Source of the DNA: UBA2040 sp002384725
Lineage (GTDB): Bacteria; Bacteroidota; Bacteroidia; Flavobacteriales_D; Crocinitomicaceae
DNA: 64,000 nt
Direction: 5' to 3'
Assembly: GCA_963926475.1 (NCBI GenBank)
Contig: CAWUXE010000006.1
Span: forward strand, 151,638 to 215,637
Position 1 is the first letter of the stretch. Every line of letters begins with the position of its first letter. The notes beneath the pieces were generated by a model. That model saw only the letters and a program-made list of their open reading frames with translations. It was not told the origin of the DNA and made no database searches. Made by a program: the position numbers and the translations under genes. Shown here one piece after another: positions 16,225-24,604 of the stretch.

Positions 16225-17130
16225 ATGAAATATCTATTTATCGTAAGTATTTCGGTTGCGTTTCTGGCATGTGCTTCTAAAACGAATAAAGAAAACAATT
16301 CCGCCGAGGTACAAACTCAGCGCACGCTAGATAAGGAAACCAAAGAATATTGGTATTCAGGTCGAGCCGAAATATCTTCTTACGCATTGACTCAAGCACG
16401 ATATGGCGAATTGAGAGAAGGTGAAGCTGTGATGGTTTTTGTTACGGAACCTTTCTCTACAAAATCCAACACAAAAGCGGATGCTCCTTCAAAAGATAAT
16501 GTGAACGTACTAAAATTAAATTTTACGAAACGATTCAATACCGGAATCTATCCATATTCTATGATGAACTCCTCCTTCTTCCCTATGTCTCAAGGTGATC
16601 ATAGTTTGAAAGTAAGCACAAGTCTTCAAGAATGGTGTGGACATGTATTTATGGAATTACAGAACAAGAAGAATTTTGAAATGATAAATCATTCTTATTT
16701 TGAAGGAGAAAGTTTTGTATCCTCGATAAACAAAGCGGCTTTGGAAGATGATATTTGGTCTCAAATTAGGCTTCACCCGGAATCTCTAAAAAGCACAACG
16801 AAAATGATTCCTTCTTTCTTTTATTTACGCCTGATGCATAAAGAAGCGAAAGCTTATGTCTGCGAAATGACCCAGGAAGAGAACAAAGATCAAACCAGAG
16901 TCGTTACGATTAACTATCCAGAATTGGAAAGAACCTTGAAAATTCGTTATTCATCTGATTCTCCTCATTCCATTTTGAGTTGGACAGAAACATATCCCGA
17001 CGGTTATGGAACCAACAAAAAAATGATGGAAACATCTGGTGAAATGATTAAAACCATCCGTTCAGAATACTGGAATAAGAACAGTAATGCGGATGAAAAA
17101 TTACGAGAAGAATTGGGGCTAAAACTCTAA
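16225..17130 (+). CDS. Conserved lipoprotein, function unknown
   Basis: A 301-aa predicted lipoprotein: signal peptide followed by the lipobox LAC near residue 17. The mature part includes EYWYSGRAEISSYALTQARYGE and an EGEAVMVFVTE stretch. I believe relatives occur in many Bacteroidetes, sometimes with misleading names, but I cannot assign a function. I chose the ATG at 16225 because it begins the signal peptide; an in-frame start at 16192 adds 11 non-signal residues. It follows the photolyase gene by 60 nt on the same strand and may be co-transcribed. It overlaps arsM tail-to-tail by 4 nt. Confidence 0.75.
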   Translation: MKYLFIVSISVAFLACASKTNKENNSAEVQTQRTLDKETKEYWYSGRAEISSYALTQARYGELREGEAVMVFVTEPFSTKSNTKADAPSKDNVNVLKLNFTKRFNTGIYPYSMMNSSFFPMSQGDHSLKVSTSLQEWCGHVFMELQNKKNFEMINHSYFEGESFVSSINKAALEDDIWSQIRLHPESLKSTTKMIPSFFYLRLMHKEAKAYVCEMTQEENKDQTRVVTINYPELERTLKIRYSSDSPHSILSWTETYPDGYGTNKKMMETSGEMIKTIRSEYWNKNSNADEKLREELGLKL

Positions 17131-18182
17131 CAACAAGACGCTGCGTCTGAGCTTCCTTCATTCAATGAAAAAGGCATCGCTCCTCCACATCCTTCGAAAA
17201 TCCCGTAGTGCGTCGACCAATTTCCGTGGAAAGTAAAGAATGATTTGTAACGTGTATCGTGCAACATTTTATAGGTGTTCCCACAAATCGTTATCATTTT
17301 CCCTTTCGGAAAATGGTGATGATCGTCTAAATCAAATGCCATTGGACATTCATCGATTCCACCATTATAAACTACTGCTTGACCGTAATCTTCGCAATCG
17401 TTTTCCAATCCGTCAATCTTGAATAATCGATACGTCACAGAGAAGAACTTCAATGTGCCTAATTTCTCTTCCAACTCTTCGTTTTCGACCGAAATTGGCT
17501 TGTTTTCAACTACACGAGGATCCGTAAATCCAGCTTTTTTCGCTGTATTGTGAAAATCATTCCTGTACAAAGCACCACTCAAACATTCGCCCCACAGAAC
17601 TTTGTCTTCTTTTAATTCCTGAGGGATTCTTCTGTCGGAGTAAACATCCGAAAAGTACATTTCACCGCCTGGTTTCAATAAAGCGTACGCATCATCCAAA
17701 ACTTTTTGTTTGTCTTGCGCTAGGTTGATAACACAATTTGAAATGATAAGATCGAAGGAACCTTTTACCAAATTCAATTCATCCAATTTCTCGATATTTC
17801 CTTTGATAAATTCTACATTCGATTTCGAATATCCGAATTTCTCACGGTGGAACTCGATATATTTATTCGCTACGGCCAATTGTTGATCTGTCATGTCTAC
17901 ACCTACAACATGTCCATTTTCACCAACTAGTTTCCCAGCGATGTAACAATCACGTCCACTTCCAGAACCCAAATCCAATATTTTCAGTCCTTGTACTTGT
18001 GTCGGAATCGTCAATCCACAACCGTAATATTTGGACTGAACTTCATCGGCAACCAATCGCAACGCTACCGTAATATGACGAGGCGGTTTAGTCAAAGTGC
18101 AACATGCATTCGTTTTTAAATCCTCCGATTTCTGTAATTCTTCGCCGTAATATTCTTGAACATCCTTATGTAATGTATCCAT
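17127..18182 (-). CDS. arsM: Arsenite methyltransferase, animal AS3MT-like
   Basis: A 351-aa SAM-dependent methyltransferase expected to convert arsenite to methylated, partly volatile arsenicals. The SAM site is ILDLGSGSGRDCY. Four cysteine positions match the arsenic-binding set of ArsM/AS3MT: Cys27/28 (NACC), Cys55 (YYGCG), Cys150 (SNCVINL) and Cys200 (WGECLSG). The YYGCG and GSGSGRDCY blocks read very like the animal enzymes. The C-terminus carries a further CGG and a terminal CC. I chose the ATG at 18182; a TTG one codon earlier is possible. No arsR, arsB or arsC gene is adjacent. Confidence 0.88.
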   Translation of the reverse strand: MDTLHKDVQEYYGEELQKSEDLKTNACCTLTKPPRHITVALRLVADEVQSKYYGCGLTIPTQVQGLKILDLGSGSGRDCYIAGKLVGENGHVVGVDMTDQQLAVANKYIEFHREKFGYSKSNVEFIKGNIEKLDELNLVKGSFDLIISNCVINLAQDKQKVLDDAYALLKPGGEMYFSDVYSDRRIPQELKEDKVLWGECLSGALYRNDFHNTAKKAGFTDPRVVENKPISVENEELEEKLGTLKFFSVTYRLFKIDGLENDCEDYGQAVVYNGGIDECPMAFDLDDHHHFPKGKMITICGNTYKMLHDTRYKSFFTFHGNWSTHYGIFEGCGGAMPFSLNEGSSDAASCC

Positions 18183-18360
18183 CAATTTCTTTTTTGTAAA
18201 GTTACGCTATCAACTTCAATTTGATATCAAAGTTGACACAATGTGACGCACATATGTCCGGAAGCTTACTTTGGATTTATAAATGATTGCTGATTGCTTT
18301 AAGGTAAATGAAAAATCAGCCAATCCGCAATCCGTCATCCACCAATTAGTCAATCCTTTT

Positions 18361-18726
18361 TTACTTCACATAATCCTGTTTCACCACCAACATAAACTGA
18401 TCATTCTCAATCTTAAGATATCCCTGATCGTAACAGAAATGATACTTCGCCCCTTTTTGAGTTGTATAAATATTTGTGTAATAGTGAAAGTTAAAACCTT
18501 CCTCTGCCAATGTTATCGCATCTACAGTTACCTTTCCTTTCGGATTCAATTTCTCTAAAATGCGTCGATTTTTACGAAGGATGTTATTGATTCTGCGTAC
18601 GTAATTGTTCGCATCTTCATGAAGTCGATTGTTAAACGTATTTCGGCAATAATCAGAACAGAATTTTTGATCCTTCCGACCTTTTAACCCTTGTCCACAT
18701 TCATTGCACGTTCTTTCTTCCATCAT
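18361..18726 (-). CDS. Small zinc-ribbon protein, function unknown
   Basis: A 121-aa protein with an N-terminal zinc-binding motif: C-x2-C in CNECG and C-x3-C in FCSDYCRNTFNNR. The rest contains RRINNILRKNRRILEKL and a C-terminal beta-rich half. Similar short proteins are widespread in flavobacteria without a known role. I chose the ATG at 18726 just before the zinc motif; an in-frame ATG 10 codons upstream is possible. It stands alone between arsM and the moxR operon. Confidence 0.65.
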   Translation of the reverse strand: MMEERTCNECGQGLKGRKDQKFCSDYCRNTFNNRLHEDANNYVRRINNILRKNRRILEKLNPKGKVTVDAITLAEEGFNFHYYTNIYTTQKGAKYHFCYDQGYLKIENDQFMLVVKQDYVK

Positions 18727-18895
18727 TAGTGTAATTTGACCTTTTACTTTGACCATTGACTGTGAGATTTTCGTTCGAATAAGTCAAGAGTCAACGGTCA
18801 ATAGTCTTAGTACTTTCAAAAATAACAATATTTAACGCCCCCAACTTCCGCCACCCGTAAATCTTCACCAAATTTGTTGGATTATCTTGCACGTA

Positions 18896-19918
18896 ATGAC
18901 AGAAAATGATAACAGCGCCGTTCAACCTGAATCGGCTTTACAAATATTAGGTGAAAAAGTAAAAGTTGAAAACGAGAAAATCCAGTTGCTCAAAAGAGAA
19001 ATAGGAAAGGTTATCGTGGGACAAGAACACATGGTGGATCGACTTCTAATCGCTTTACTTTGTAACGGACACTTGCTGCTAGAAGGCGTACCCGGATTAG
19101 CCAAAACGCTTGCTATCAAAACTCTTTCCGATGCTTTGGAGGTGAGTTACAACCGAATTCAATTTACACCCGATTTACTTCCTGCCGATATTACCGGAAC
19201 TCAATTGTACGACCAAAAATCAGGTGGATTCACCGTCCGAAAAGGTCCTGTTTTTGCGAATTTTATTCTAGCAGATGAGATTAACCGTGCACCTGCGAAG
19301 GTTCAAAGTGCACTGCTCGAAGCTATGCAAGAAAGGCAAATCACCATTGGAGATGAAAGTTTTCAGCTGGATGAACCGTTTTTGGTACTTGCAACGATGA
19401 ATCCAATCGATCAAGAAGGAACGTATCCGTTGCCTGAAGCACAAGTGGATCGTTTTATGATGAAAGTTGTTTTGGGATACCCAACCAAGGAAGAAGAAAA
19501 ACAAATTCTTCGCATCAATGTGCGTCCGGAAGGAATGCCTTCTATCGGAAAAGTGCTGAGTAAAACAGATATTCTTCGTTTCCGTGAATTGGTAAAAGAG
19601 GTATATCTCGACGAAAAAATTGAACAATACATTATCGATATCGTTTTTGCCACGCGAACACCCGACAAATTTGGATTAGGCTTCCTGGAACCCTTGATTT
19701 CCTTCGGATGTTCGCCTCGTGCTAGTATCAATTTAGCACTAACAGCAAAAGCTCACGCATTTTTAAACAATCGTGCATTCGTCATTCCAGAAGATGTTCG
19801 TGCTGTAGCTCCTGAAGTGATTCGTCATCGAATGGGCTTGAGCTACGAAGCGGAAGCTGAAAACATGACGGCAACTGACATTTTATCTAAAATAATCGGA
19901 CGAATTCAAGTTCCATAA
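18896..19918 (+). CDS. moxR: MoxR-family AAA ATPase
   Basis: A 340-aa MoxR/RavA-type AAA+ ATPase, thought to work as a chaperone for VWA-domain partners. Walker A is GVPGLAKT, Walker B is FILADEINRAP, and sensor ATMNP is present. I chose the ATG at 18896 over a TTG three codons upstream. A TATCTTGC sequence just before it is close to the TAnnTTTG promoter element. First gene of an aerotolerance (bat) operon whose next gene starts 11 nt later. Confidence 0.92.
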   Translation: MTENDNSAVQPESALQILGEKVKVENEKIQLLKREIGKVIVGQEHMVDRLLIALLCNGHLLLEGVPGLAKTLAIKTLSDALEVSYNRIQFTPDLLPADITGTQLYDQKSGGFTVRKGPVFANFILADEINRAPAKVQSALLEAMQERQITIGDESFQLDEPFLVLATMNPIDQEGTYPLPEAQVDRFMMKVVLGYPTKEEEKQILRINVRPEGMPSIGKVLSKTDILRFRELVKEVYLDEKIEQYIIDIVFATRTPDKFGLGFLEPLISFGCSPRASINLALTAKAHAFLNNRAFVIPEDVRAVAPEVIRHRMGLSYEAEAENMTATDILSKIIGRIQVP

Positions 19919-19929
19919 TCGCATTTTCC

Positions 19930-20802
19930 ATGGATGCCAAAGCGATACTTGAGAAAATAAAACTCCTCGAAATAAAAACGAAGAACTTGACCAAACAAGT
20001 TTTTTCGGGAGAGTATCATTCTGCGTTCAAAGGTCGCGGGATGACATTTTCTGAAGTCCGTGAATACCAAACTGGTGATGAAATCCGAACGATAGATTGG
20101 AATGTAACTGCACGTTTCAACGAGCCTTTTGTCAAAGTTTTCGAAGAAGAACGAGAGTTAAACGTCCTCTTATTAATCGATGTTTCGAGTTCCAACGATT
20201 ACGGAATTGGCGAAAAAAGCAAACTAGATTTAGGGCTCGAATTGGCTGCAGTACTTTCTTTTTCTGCTATTGCCAACAACGACAAAATTGGTGGTGTTTT
20301 TTGTAGCGATAAAATCGAAAAGTACATTCCACCCAAAAAAGGTCGGCGTCATGCTTTGATTTTGCTACGAGAACTTTCAGAGCAAAACAAAATCAACAAA
20401 CAAACCAATCTCGTTGAGGGATTGAAATTCATTCGAAATACGGAGAAAAAACGTTCGATTGTGTTTGTCATTAGTGATTTCTTGGACGACAACGAATACG
20501 TCACCGCCTTGGCACATACCCGCAAACGACATGATGTTGTCGCAATTAAAATCAGTGATTTACTCGAACAAAAACTTCCTGATTTGGGCATCGTTCCATT
20601 AAAAAATACTGAAACGGGCGAAATGAGATGGTACAATACTTCTAGCTCAGAATTTCAGGAAGAATTTGAAAATCATCACCGCAAACAACAGGAAGAATTT
20701 ACCATGAATCTTCGTAAAAGAGGAATCGATTCTATTGAGATTAGCACTACGGAGGACTACTACAAAGCACTTGTCGAACTTTTTCATCGCCGTAAATCAT
20801 GA
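19930..20802 (+). CDS. DUF58 protein of the bat operon
   Basis: A 290-aa DUF58 protein. The family signature is YQTGDEIRTIDWNVTARF, followed by a VWA-like segment beginning LLIDVSSSNDYG. DUF58 proteins almost always follow a MoxR gene, as here, and are thought to be cytoplasmic partners of the ATPase. Its stop overlaps the next start as ATGA, suggesting coupled translation. Confidence 0.88.
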   Translation: MDAKAILEKIKLLEIKTKNLTKQVFSGEYHSAFKGRGMTFSEVREYQTGDEIRTIDWNVTARFNEPFVKVFEEERELNVLLLIDVSSSNDYGIGEKSKLDLGLELAAVLSFSAIANNDKIGGVFCSDKIEKYIPPKKGRRHALILLRELSEQNKINKQTNLVEGLKFIRNTEKKRSIVFVISDFLDDNEYVTALAHTRKRHDVVAIKISDLLEQKLPDLGIVPLKNTETGEMRWYNTSSSEFQEEFENHHRKQQEEFTMNLRKRGIDSIEISTTEDYYKALVELFHRRKS

Positions 20803-21746
20803 TGAAATATCTTCTGTTACTTACTGGTTTCATTTTCCTTGGTTTTTCTCCGGTGTCATATGACGTTGTAGCGAAAGCAAACAAAAAAAATGTGCAAGTT
20901 GGTGAGCAATTTCAGGTCAAATTTGAAATCCAAATAGCAGCAAATAAAAAAGTTGAATTTCAGCCAGAAAAAACTACTTTAAAAGTAGTTAAAACGAATA
21001 GAAGTACGAACAAACAAGACACAATTGAACTAGATGTTACCGGTTTTTTTCTGGAGGAAAGAGATAAAATTCAAGGCAAAGAATATTGGATCGGAACGTA
21101 TACATTGACTTCATTTGAAGAAGGAATTATCGTCATTCCAGAATTTAAATTTAATGTGCCTGGGAAGGCCCTCTCGAGCAATCCTGTGATGATTTTTGTG
21201 GATTTAATGCCTGTCGATGAAAAAGTAGATTTGCACGATATCGAAGAGAATTTTATCGAATTAAAAATTCCCTTTTTTGAAAAATACGAGCGAGAAATTT
21301 GGTGGTTGGTTTTAATTGCTGTCCTTGGAATTCTCATTGCCATCTATTTCCTTTTCTTGAAGAAATTTAAACCTGTAAAGGTGGAAGAGGTAATTGTATT
21401 GACAACAAATGAGCGTCGCAGCGCAGCAATTTCGGAATTGACCATTTTAATGGAAAAAGAGTTGTGGGCGAAAGATGAAATGAAACAACATTTCACCGAA
21501 TTGTCACTTATCGTTCGTCGATACATTTCGAAGGAAATAGGCAATTCTTATTTGGAAAAAACAAGTCTTGAAATTCAACTTTTTCTGCGTAAAAAAGGAT
21601 ATCGTGAAGGACTGACTAAACCTTTGGGCTTAATTTTAAATGTATCTGACATGGTGAAGTTCGCCAAATCATCCGTCGAAAAAGAAGGTATTTTCAAGGT
21701 GTATAAAGATGCAAAATCATTCATCGAAAAATTTGAGAAAAACTAG
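20799..21746 (+). CDS. Membrane-anchored protein of the bat operon
   Basis: A 315-aa protein with a signal peptide, a periplasmic beta-rich part (about 20-160) resembling one BatD-type domain, a single membrane helix near residues 170-190 (WWLVLIAVLGILIAIYFLF) and a cytoplasmic tail of about 120 residues. Proteins of this layout sit between the DUF58 and batA genes in Bacteroidetes. Function is unknown, but the position suggests part of the same MoxR-Bat complex. The next gene begins at the base after its stop codon. Confidence 0.75.
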   Translation: MMKYLLLLTGFIFLGFSPVSYDVVAKANKKNVQVGEQFQVKFEIQIAANKKVEFQPEKTTLKVVKTNRSTNKQDTIELDVTGFFLEERDKIQGKEYWIGTYTLTSFEEGIIVIPEFKFNVPGKALSSNPVMIFVDLMPVDEKVDLHDIEENFIELKIPFFEKYEREIWWLVLIAVLGILIAIYFLFLKKFKPVKVEEVIVLTTNERRSAAISELTILMEKELWAKDEMKQHFTELSLIVRRYISKEIGNSYLEKTSLEIQLFLRKKGYREGLTKPLGLILNVSDMVKFAKSSVEKEGIFKVYKDAKSFIEKFEKN

Positions 21747-22781
21747 ATGTTGACCAATTGGAACATATGGCCCTTTTCGTATACCTTTAGTTACCCGCAT
21801 TGGTTTTGGTTTTTATTACTCCTACCTGTTTTAGCAGTTTATTTTTTCAAAAAGAATAACAAATCTAATTTTTCGGCGCGCGTTTCCCATCTGTCAACTG
21901 ATCAAAAATCAATGGCATTGACTTGGGTGGATAGATACCGTCAGTTCTCTTCTATCATCAAACTTTTCATTTTCATCCTTTTGGTGACTGCGTTGACAGG
22001 ACCGTTTTCATGGGACAGTCCCGAAGGAAGACAAGAGAATTTTAAAAATGGAATTGACATTGTTTTCGCATTGGATGTTTCGCTTTCCATGTACGCCCGC
22101 GATTTCGAGCCCAATCGATTGGATGCTGCAAAACGAGTAGCCATGGACTTTGTGGCCGAACGACCAGGAGACAGAATCGGGCTAGTAGTATATGCCGGCG
22201 AAGCATACACCTCATGTCCACCCACCTTGGACCACCAAGTTTTATTAGACAAAATTGCCAGTACTTCGGGCGAATACATTGACGGAGGGACAGCCATTGG
22301 TGTTGGATTAGGTACGGCAGTTAATCGCCTACGCGCAAAGAGTGAAGGCGGAAAAGTCATTATTCTACTCACTGACGGAACGAACAATTCAGGTGAAATA
22401 AGTCCCGAAAAAGCAGCAGAATTGGCAAAAGCGAAAGGAATTCGGGTGTATACCATTGGTATGGGAACCAAAGGCGAAGCTTTATCACCCATCCCGACTG
22501 CTTTTGGAATACAATGGCAAATGGCTCCTGTAGACATCGACGAGGATATCCTGAAAAAAATCGCATTCAAAACGAAAGGTTCTTACTTCCGCGCAACGGA
22601 TCAAAAATCCTTAGTGGAAATTTATGAAAAAATTGAAAAATTAGAAAAAGCGAAATTCCTGGATCGAGTGTATAAAAACGAACCTCCTTCCGACCCGAGC
22701 TCATTTTTAAATTGGGCAATCGTACTCAGTTTAATCCTTGTTTTTTATTCACTCTTACAATTCAAATATGCAGGTGAATAA
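21747..22781 (+). CDS. batA: BatA, VWA-domain membrane protein
   Basis: A 344-aa protein with N-terminal membrane segments, a VWA domain and a C-terminal helix (WAIVLSLILVFYSLL). The metal-ion-dependent adhesion site is complete: DVSLSM, the GTAIGVGLG threonine region, and LTDGTNN. Bat proteins were linked to aerotolerance in Bacteroides fragilis and to envelope stress in other bacteria. It overlaps batB by 14 nt. Confidence 0.9.
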   Translation: MLTNWNIWPFSYTFSYPHWFWFLLLLPVLAVYFFKKNNKSNFSARVSHLSTDQKSMALTWVDRYRQFSSIIKLFIFILLVTALTGPFSWDSPEGRQENFKNGIDIVFALDVSLSMYARDFEPNRLDAAKRVAMDFVAERPGDRIGLVVYAGEAYTSCPPTLDHQVLLDKIASTSGEYIDGGTAIGVGLGTAVNRLRAKSEGGKVIILLTDGTNNSGEISPEKAAELAKAKGIRVYTIGMGTKGEALSPIPTAFGIQWQMAPVDIDEDILKKIAFKTKGSYFRATDQKSLVEIYEKIEKLEKAKFLDRVYKNEPPSDPSSFLNWAIVLSLILVFYSLLQFKYAGE

Positions 22782-23904
22782 ACTAACAAATACACGAAAG
22801 GCAACTTTTTGGGTTGTCATGATTGAGGCTCTTCTTTGGATGCTTTTAACCGGGTTTATTTTGCTCATTCACACCTATTTTCCGGATGACTTTTACTTGC
22901 GTTACCCTAAAGTGGTTTGGTTTAATCTGGTCTTTATTCCCTTTTACCTTTTACTCTTTCGCCAGAGAGCACAGCTGCGCAAGCTCGTTTCTAAAATTCC
23001 AGCTCGACTCCTTTCTAGCTTTGTTCAGTTTGAACCTACCAATAGATTTTGGCGGAAATGGATCCTTTTTCGTGTTTCCATGTTCTTCATTTTTATTGCC
23101 TTGGCACAACCCTTATTCGGGACTAAAATGGGTTCCAGCCTAGAGAAAAACAGTGAAGTAGTCATAGCGATGGACGTTTCGAATTCCATGAATACATTAG
23201 ATATCGACCCCAATCTCACTCGTCTGGAGGTTGCTAAACGAGCAGCAATCGAATTAATCAATGGTTTGGAAGGCGAAAAAGTAGGTGTTTTAATTTTTGC
23301 AGGTAATGCCTATGTGCAATTGCCGATAACCCAAGATTACAATACGGCCAAGCTGTTTATCAAAGAAATTGAGACGAATATGCTGAGCAATCAAGGGACA
23401 AATTTTGATATTGCGATCGATATGTCTCGAGATATGTTTTCAGAAGGAACAGCAGGAAAGTGTATTTTGATGGTAACGGATGGTGAAAACCACGAAAAAG
23501 TTCCTGAAAAAAAATTGAAAAAATTACCCGAGGAAAACATCTTTCTGGCCGTAGTTGGATTAGGGACAAGTAATGGAGGATTGATCTATCGGGACCCAAC
23601 GAAACCATTCATGGGATATATCACCGATGAAAAAGGAAGACCTGTTCTCTCCAAAGTAGGAAAAGAACTTGTCGAATCTTTGGCCAAAAATGCCAATGGA
23701 ATAGCGATGGTGACTGACGATCCCTTTCCAAATCTTTCTAATTTATTAACAGAAATTAACCAGCTTATCAAAGGAGATTTAAGAAATTTGGACTTGGAGA
23801 TTAAGGAGACCTATTTTCACATCCCATTAATCATTGGTCTTGTGTTTTGGCTTCTGTTTCAATTCTCCGATTTTCTTTTTAATACCAAAGTAAAAAATGA
23901 TTAA
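22768..23904 (+). CDS. batB: BatB, VWA-domain membrane protein
   Basis: A 378-aa VWA membrane protein paralogous to BatA. Two hydrophobic segments precede the VWA domain, whose metal site reads DVSNSM, then QGTNFD and VTDGENHE. A final helix (IPLIIGLVFWLLFQF) ends the protein. I chose the ATG at 22768, which overlaps the batA 3' end by 14 nt, over an upstream TTG. The batC ATG overlaps its 3' end by 8 nt. Confidence 0.88.
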   Translation: MQVNKLTNTRKATFWVVMIEALLWMLLTGFILLIHTYFPDDFYLRYPKVVWFNLVFIPFYLLLFRQRAQLRKLVSKIPARLLSSFVQFEPTNRFWRKWILFRVSMFFIFIALAQPLFGTKMGSSLEKNSEVVIAMDVSNSMNTLDIDPNLTRLEVAKRAAIELINGLEGEKVGVLIFAGNAYVQLPITQDYNTAKLFIKEIETNMLSNQGTNFDIAIDMSRDMFSEGTAGKCILMVTDGENHEKVPEKKLKKLPEENIFLAVVGLGTSNGGLIYRDPTKPFMGYITDEKGRPVLSKVGKELVESLAKNANGIAMVTDDPFPNLSNLLTEINQLIKGDLRNLDLEIKETYFHIPLIIGLVFWLLFQFSDFLFNTKVKND

Positions 23905-24604
23905 ATATCTTTTCATACTTCTTTTGCTTCCTGTTTCGGTTTTCACCGTTGCTCAGGAGGAAGATGTTGTGAAAAACAGTTCCGACTGGAGAGGTATGAT
24001 CAAGTTGGCGAGAGATGCATATCACCATAAAGATTTCCAAAAAGCAATGTTGTTTTACAAAACGGCACTTGAGGTAATTCCCAAAGATGTTGACCTTGCT
24101 GACGAAATCGCGCAAACACAGTTTCGATTGGACCAATTTGATGCGGCGAAGGAAATTTACGAGAAAAGAACATCAGGAAATATAGAAGAAAAAGCGCGCG
24201 CATTTCACAATCTGGGCAACATTGCCATGCAGAACAAAGACTACGATGCGGCAATCGACAACTACAAAAACGCTCTTCGCAACGATCCGAAAAACGCAAA
24301 AACACGGTATAATTTATCGCAAGCCATTCGCAAGAAAAAAGAACAAGAAAAACAAAATCCTCCACCACCAAAAGGGGATGGAGACGACGACAAGAAAGAT
24401 AAAAAGGATGACCAAAAAAAGGATAAGAAGGAGCAAAAAAAGAAACCAGAAAATCCTGGAAATCAAAATAATCCGTCTTCCTTAAGTGACAACGCTGTTG
24501 AAAGAGAATTGGATAAATTGATGAAAAAAGAGTCTGAAACGAAGAGGAAATTAGCAGGTTCGAAAGAAGGAAACTCCGCAAAAAAGTCGACTAAAGAATG
24601 GTAA
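23897..24604 (+). CDS. batC: BatC, TPR protein
   Basis: A 235-aa secreted or membrane-anchored protein: signal peptide (ending near VAQE), about three TPR-like repeats (for example AFHNLGNIAMQNKDYDAAID), then a very charged low-complexity Lys/Asp/Pro tail over roughly residues 155-200. The TPR part presumably docks BatA, BatB or BatD. The batD start overlaps its last codons. Confidence 0.85.
   Translation: MIKYLFILLLLPVSVFTVAQEEDVVKNSSDWRGMIKLARDAYHHKDFQKAMLFYKTALEVIPKDVDLADEIAQTQFRLDQFDAAKEIYEKRTSGNIEEKARAFHNLGNIAMQNKDYDAAIDNYKNALRNDPKNAKTRYNLSQAIRKKKEQEKQNPPPPKGDGDDDKKDKKDDQKKDKKEQKKKPENPGNQNNPSSLSDNAVERELDKLMKKESETKRKLAGSKEGNSAKKSTKEW

Noticed and set aside
21941..22570. 209-codon minus-strand frame opposite batA
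   Set aside because: batA has complete VWA motifs; the antisense frame has no recognisable features.
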